From: G041200185 sp041200185
GTDB lineage: Bacteria; Pseudomonadota; Alphaproteobacteria; BNTO01
DNA: 64,000 nucleotides
Direction of reading: 5' to 3'
Assembly: GCA_041200185.1 (NCBI GenBank)
Contig: CP165730.1
Coordinates: 310,001-374,000, forward strand
Of the stretch, positions 59,989 to 64,000 are shown in pieces. Below the pieces are notes generated by a model. The model was not told the origin of the DNA and ran no database searches. It saw only the letters and a list, made by a program, of their open reading frames with translations. The translations under genes and the position numbers were made by a program. Positions within the stretch are counted from its first letter, which is position 1. The number at the start of each line of letters is the position of its first letter.

Positions 59989-60813
59989 CTATTTCTTCCC
60001 TTCAGATGGATGTATTCTCTTCCATACTTTACGCCAAGCAGACAAGAAGTCGTCCTCACTAACTTCGACGCGCCGATTTTTTTTGTGTGTGTACTCAATG
60101 CAAAGTGGAGCAATCCCTGGATAACGTTCGGGCAGGATATCTTGAACAGCCTGCAGATGCCTTACCGTATCATCGACGAAAACGATTTTCTTAGGCAGAG
60201 GAGCGTCAACGCGATCCAGAAAAGCGCAAAGGACATCGCCCTTATCAGCACCAGGTTGCGCATCGTTAGCAAAAAGAATGCCTTGGTGATAGCAAGTACC
60301 GTTACCACGAAAAGTAGCTAACTCGGAGAATTCCATAGAGGAAGGAGAAAAACTCGAGAAGGCGAAGCCAAGTTTACGGCACTGGCGAGCGCGTGCTACC
60401 TCAAAACGGTCATGTGGCGGCAAAGAACCTGTTATCGTCGCTGTAAGACCAATGAGCTTGGCCCCCGCACTTCGGATGCGCTTAAATGCTTCCATCGTTT
60501 CAGGTTCAACGAACTGAAGTTCCGTGTCGATAACAGCGCTGTTAAAAAGAGCGGCCTCCTCTTCAGGAGAAGGCGGAGCACCATACTGGTCAGTGAGTTC
60601 CTGCCGAAATCTCGGCCAGTAGGCTTTTATGGTAGCGTAGATAAAAACGGGATTGCTCGGACGTACGAGAGTTTCGTCAAGGTCCCAAAAAAACCAAGTC
60701 TCCTCCCAGTCGCTTCCGATAAAATTCGATAAAAGCGGCCACATCTTCACAAGAGACTTAGCCTCGACGATACCGTTAGTAGAGGAGGCTTGTTGTTTAA
60801 CTAGGTTTGCCAT
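59989..60813 (-). CDS. HAD-like phosphatase, DUF2608 type
   Basis: A 274-residue protein with HAD motifs: FFWDLDETLV (nucleophile Asp and general acid Asp), LIGLTAT (motif II Thr) and KKIVFVDDTVRHL (motif III/IV Lys and acidic pair). The layout matches DUF2608 proteins found in Rickettsiales-like bacteria and Legionella-type intracellular bacteria. ATG 60813 is preferred. A GTG at 60822 overlaps the preceding stop. It follows the TPR_21-type gene and is likely cotranscribed. The substrate is unknown. Confidence 0.75.
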   Translation of the reverse strand: MANLVKQQASSTNGIVEAKSLVKMWPLLSNFIGSDWEETWFFWDLDETLVRPSNPVFIYATIKAYWPRFRQELTDQYGAPPSPEEEAALFNSAVIDTELQFVEPETMEAFKRIRSAGAKLIGLTATITGSLPPHDRFEVARARQCRKLGFAFSSFSPSSMEFSELATFRGNGTCYHQGILFANDAQPGADKGDVLCAFLDRVDAPLPKKIVFVDDTVRHLQAVQDILPERYPGIAPLCIEYTHKKNRRVEVSEDDFLSAWRKVWKRIHPSEGKK

Positions 60814-60818
60814 ACGTA

Positions 60819-61859
60819 TCACTCACTAGAACCGACTTTTGCTGCAGTCTTCTCAGATGTCGCCTTCGGCCGTTCCTCACTCCTAGCTTTAGCGGCTCTC
60901 ACGTTCTTACGATTTATATCCTTTTTGCTCCCTCTTTTTGGTTCGTTTTTAACTTTATGACTCCGTTTCTTGAGTTCGTTAGAACCATCCCTGGTTATTG
61001 AAGCATCCGGCAAAGTCGAGGCGTTACCTTGAGAATCGGGTAGAGAAGAAGGCGACATAGATATGGAAATAGACTGCACAGCAGGAGCCGCTTCATCGAG
61101 CTCAGGACGATCCTGAATCGATTGAATCAAGAGTTGGACACGCAGCCGCATGTGCTGAGGAGCGTTTTCGTTGCGGTTAATGTCATCGAAGGCCTTCCGT
61201 GCCTTTTTGAGTTTACCACGTTGGAGATAAATTCGCCCTTCTAACTCCTTCGCGAGTAGAGCGACTCCTGTTGCACTTTGCCCTTTTTCGACTTTGATGC
61301 GATGCTTTTTGAGAATTTTGAGCGCCTTCTTAGCTTGTTCTTCGCTAAGAGGCGTCCTTTCTGTCTCTCGTAACAGCGTTGAAGCATAAAGAACAGAAGC
61401 GACCTCAGCGTAGTATGCAGGGGCTTCTGATAAAAGATCTTCGTAGAGAACGAGGATCGTATCAACGTTCTTCTCAAAATCGGACTCAGCTAAAAGAGCT
61501 GCTTGTGAAAATTTAGCAAGGACGGGATAAGTTCTAAGGTGTTTTGTGGACAAGAACCTCACAATTCCCAAAGCTTCATCCGTCTTTCCAGCAGCAGCGA
61601 GATTCTGGGCTCGTAATAACTCCGTAGAGGCCTCAGCTCGCTGTCCTCTTTCATAGCGCTGCCACAGCGCGAGAACAGCTAGCCCTCCTAAAATGAGTGT
61701 ACCTACAGCACTGATCCACTTACCGTGCTTATTCCAAAGCACCTGATAGCGTTCCTTTTTAAGATCGTTCTCAATGTCCGACAGAAACTCGTCAAATATC
61801 CTCTCGCGGCAATCGCACTGCCCCTTCCCCTTGTCGCAACCTACTTTTTTGTCCGCCAT
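60819..61859 (-). CDS. TPR_21-type (YfgM-like) membrane protein
   Basis: A 346-residue protein. The N-terminal cytosolic part (DEFLSDIENDLKKERYQVLWNKHGK) is followed by one transmembrane segment (about residues 49-66, ISAVGTLILGGLAVLALW) and a TPR-like helical periplasmic region containing paired helices. The last 90 residues are disordered and very rich in Lys, Arg and Ser. The N-terminus has C-x7-C-x-C. The layout matches alphaproteobacterial TPR_21/YfgM proteins, which act with SecYEG or chaperones. Its stop overlaps the next gene's alternative start. Confidence 0.8.
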   Translation of the reverse strand: MADKKVGCDKGKGQCDCRERIFDEFLSDIENDLKKERYQVLWNKHGKWISAVGTLILGGLAVLALWQRYERGQRAEASTELLRAQNLAAAGKTDEALGIVRFLSTKHLRTYPVLAKFSQAALLAESDFEKNVDTILVLYEDLLSEAPAYYAEVASVLYASTLLRETERTPLSEEQAKKALKILKKHRIKVEKGQSATGVALLAKELEGRIYLQRGKLKKARKAFDDINRNENAPQHMRLRVQLLIQSIQDRPELDEAAPAVQSISISMSPSSLPDSQGNASTLPDASITRDGSNELKKRSHKVKNEPKRGSKKDINRKNVRAAKARSEERPKATSEKTAAKVGSSE

Positions 61860-62124
61860 CAATTTCCGATCCTACAACACGCATACTGCCATTCTACCGA
61901 ATGGTTATCGACGGCGCAACTTAAGGCCCATTAGGCTGCTAGAAGAAGGGGTGAGCCTAGTGGAAGTAGTTGCACAATTTGTCTTTTTTCGGACATGAGT
62001 GGGTTGATGAGGCGATCACCGACGAAATTTGCAATTCCGTAGTCGGTCGTGTAGAGTGGAGGGGCGTCAGTGTGCGTCTTTAGTGATTGCAGGGAGGCGC
62101 TTTGGCCTTTCTCTTAGGAAGAGT
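61860..62124. other. divergent intergenic region
   Basis: The stretch separates the minus-strand TPR_21 gene from plus-strand RNase J. It must hold both promoters, but none is clear enough to mark. Confidence 0.4.
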
Positions 62125-63825
62125 ATGAAGAAGAAAAAGAAGGTTAGTAGTAAGCCGTCTGGGATTTTGACGGGTTTTGTACCGGCGGCGAGCGATCTTG
62201 TGTTCGTTCCTCTAGGGGGAACGTGCGAAATTGGCATGAATTGTGCGCTCTTGGGGCACGATGGTGAATGGCTCATGATCGACTGCGGTCTTTCATTTTA
62301 CGATCGTTTAGGGGTTGAGCTTTTGACAGCTGACCCTACATTCATTGTTCAGCAAAGGGATCGGCTAAAGGCTCTGTTAATTACGCATGCTCATGAGGAT
62401 CACATTGGAGCAGTTGAGTATCTCTGGCCTCTTTTGAAGTGTCCCGTCTATGCAGCACCTTTCGCAGCAGCGGTCTTGCGCCAGAAAATCCAAAACAAAT
62501 CGTGGAAGGACGAACTGGATCTCCATGAGGTCGCTTTTAAAGGCACAACGGATATCGGGAAGTTCAATGTCGAGTTCGTGAACATGACTCATTCCATTCC
62601 TGACCCTTCGTGTGTCGTTGTGAGGACTCCTTTGGGGACTATCGTTCATACGGGAGACTGGAAGTTTGACGCGACTCCGGTGATTGGCAAAAAAGCTGAT
62701 GAAAAAAGGCTTAAGAAAATTGGCGACGAGGGTGTCTTAGCATACTTGAGTGATTCGACCAACATCTTCACCAAGGAGGAACCGGATTCAGAGAAGCATG
62801 TTCGCGAGTGTTTGACTCGGCTGGTTGAGAGCTATTCAGGGAAAAGGATTATATTTGCCTGTTTTTCTTCTAACATAGCCCGTCTTGAAACGGCTATTTT
62901 GGCTGCTCACCAGGCGGGACGAAAGGTGGCTATTGTTGGACGATCCTTGCAACGGATGATGGCGGCAGCAAAAGAAACAGGATACATGAAGAAAGTTCCT
63001 GAGTTGGTTGACAAAGAGGAAGCCGCTTCGATGCCACCCGGGAAGGTGATGCTGATTTGCACTGGATCTCAAGGAGAGTCGCGTTCGGCCTTGGTACAGA
63101 TAGCCCAAGGAAAGGATCCTGTTCTTCAACTTGGGGAGGATGACGTCGTCTTGTTTTCATCGCGAGTGATACCAGGGAACGAGAAAAGCATTGGAGCCCT
63201 GCATAGCCTTCTAGCAAAGGCGGGTGCTGATATTGTTACGTCTTCGGAAGAGAACATCCACACGTCAGGACACCCTGCAAGAAAGGCGATTAAAAAAATG
63301 TACGATATCCTTAGGCCCAAGATCGTAATTCCTGTGCATGGGGAGGCTCGTCACTTGGTTGCTCAATCTCATTTTGCGAAGGAACAAGGGATTCTACAAG
63401 TTGTGACACCGACGGATGGCACGCTGCTTCAGTTAGCAGGGGAAAGTCCTGAGGTTCTAGGCCAAGTGGAACATGGCGTTTGGGCTGTTGATGGCAAGAG
63501 GATGATTTCCTTCGACGGGGCGACCCTCAAAGAGAGAATGCGTCTTTCCGAGGAGGGATCTGTATTTATAACAGTTTTGGTTTGTTCAGAGGGTGTAAAA
63601 GAAATTTCGGTGGATATGCGTGGCTTGCTGGATCCAGGCATCCTATACAAAGGTTTGCAGGATCACGTTAAACAAGCCGTGTTGCATCTTTTTGAAGGAG
63701 CTCGGGGAATCCGGGAAAATGAAACAAACTCTGCAGCTATCACCCAACGCGTTCGGCAAGTTGTTAAACAAAAGCTTGGTAAGGACCCGGTGACCAACGT
63801 GCACATTATGGAGGTTGGTGGATAG
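62125..63825 (+). CDS. rnj: ribonuclease J
   Basis: A 566-residue metallo-beta-lactamase/beta-CASP ribonuclease for mRNA decay and rRNA maturation. Motif II is THAHEDHIGA, followed by HSIPDPSCVVV, HTGDWKFD and, in the beta-CASP part, FACFSSNIARLE and GRSLQRM. VPVHGEARHL is the final metal-binding motif, and a C-terminal domain follows. ATG 62125 has AGGAAGAG upstream. The longer frame lacks support. RNase J occurs in many Alphaproteobacteria alongside RNase E. Confidence 0.96.
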   Translation: MKKKKKVSSKPSGILTGFVPAASDLVFVPLGGTCEIGMNCALLGHDGEWLMIDCGLSFYDRLGVELLTADPTFIVQQRDRLKALLITHAHEDHIGAVEYLWPLLKCPVYAAPFAAAVLRQKIQNKSWKDELDLHEVAFKGTTDIGKFNVEFVNMTHSIPDPSCVVVRTPLGTIVHTGDWKFDATPVIGKKADEKRLKKIGDEGVLAYLSDSTNIFTKEEPDSEKHVRECLTRLVESYSGKRIIFACFSSNIARLETAILAAHQAGRKVAIVGRSLQRMMAAAKETGYMKKVPELVDKEEAASMPPGKVMLICTGSQGESRSALVQIAQGKDPVLQLGEDDVVLFSSRVIPGNEKSIGALHSLLAKAGADIVTSSEENIHTSGHPARKAIKKMYDILRPKIVIPVHGEARHLVAQSHFAKEQGILQVVTPTDGTLLQLAGESPEVLGQVEHGVWAVDGKRMISFDGATLKERMRLSEEGSVFITVLVCSEGVKEISVDMRGLLDPGILYKGLQDHVKQAVLHLFEGARGIRENETNSAAITQRVRQVVKQKLGKDPVTNVHIMEVGG

Positions 63826-63853
63826 TCCGAGGTGTGTTCTAACTCTCGGATGA

Positions 63854-63859
63854 TATAAT
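63854..63859 (+). promoter_or_regulatory. TATAAT element
   Basis: A consensus -10 hexamer TATAAT lies 35 bp after the RNase J stop. No good -35 is found at the right distance, so this is only a possible promoter for the gene that starts at the window edge. Confidence 0.3.
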
Positions 63860-63893
63860 AGACCTAACATGAAGACCTCTTTTTAATCGTTCT

Positions 63894-64000
63894 GTGGCTG
63901 ATAGTTGTGAGATGCTTGAGTCCCTTTTTTCGAGTTTTGTGGGAAAAGCTGTTCTCCGCTTTCAGCGGGTAGGGTTTCTGTCATTAGACGTTTTCGCTTT
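63894..64000 (+). CDS. start of a truncated gene at the window edge
   Basis: From GTG 63894 the frame stays open to the last base (35 codons). The product begins with Glu/Leu/Phe-rich sequence containing ESLFSSFVGKAVLRFQRVG, resembling the N-terminus of MlaE-type ABC permeases. A later ATG at 63912 is also possible. The call is weak because only the start is visible. Confidence 0.35.
   Translation, partial: MADSCEMLESLFSSFVGKAVLRFQRVGFLSLDVFA

Overview
The window reads as chromosomal DNA of an alphaproteobacterium, probably a host-associated or intracellular lineage of the Holosporales/Rickettsiales-like kind. The evidence is an alphaproteobacterial-looking 16S rRNA, an rRNA operon in the order 16S, tRNA-Ile, tRNA-Ala, 23S, 5S, adk lying between secY and rpsM, a class I lysyl-tRNA synthetase, a DUF4167 protein, accB-accC and RNase J. 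Many small signal-peptide-bearing orphan genes and visibly decaying genes also fit such a lifestyle. The order-level assignment is inference.

Layout. 104-193: tRNA-Ser(GGA). 223-19292 (minus strand): one long str-S10-spc-alpha ribosomal block. It reads rpsL-rpsG-fusA-tuf-rpsJ-rplCDWB-rpsS-rplV-rpsC-rplP-rpmC-rpsQ-rplNXE-rpsNH-rplFR-rpsE-rpmD-rplO-secY-adk-rpsM-rpsK-rpoA-rplQ, followed by a metallo-beta-lactamase-fold gene. A good sigma70-type promoter (TTGACT-17-TAGAAT) lies 100 bp before rpsL. 19.8-30.6 kb: an orphan gene, a small secreted protein, valS, a YggT-family gene, a DUF4167 gene, dnaB and a TamA-like outer-membrane assembly protein.

30.6-41.2 kb: the most unusual region. A very large Cys/His-rich repeat protein (sixteen C-x-C-G-x2-H motifs) is preceded by a coiled-coil N-terminal module in another frame. 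ftsE-ftsX, a clearly decayed second copy of the same gene (37.6-38.6 kb), rsmI and a probable third remnant (about 40.9-41.05 kb) follow. 41.27-46.39 kb: the rRNA operon with a strong promoter. Its spacer carries a duplicated tRNA-Ala whose anticodon has become CGC with C33. A xerC-like recombinase gene starts 22 bp after 5S with no terminator between.

47.3-64 kb: lysK, several small orphan secreted or membrane genes, accB-accC, a cluster of broken orphan genes (56.1-58.5 kb), an RlpA-like lipoprotein, a HAD-like phosphatase, a TPR_21-type membrane protein, RNase J and the first codons of a further gene running off the end. Gene density is high in 1-31 kb and much lower in 36.9-62 kb, where long AT-rich spacers and gene remnants alternate with housekeeping genes.

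The best candidate for something undescribed is the Cys/His repeat family: one nearly intact member, one pseudogene preserving both modules, and one faint remnant within 10 kb.
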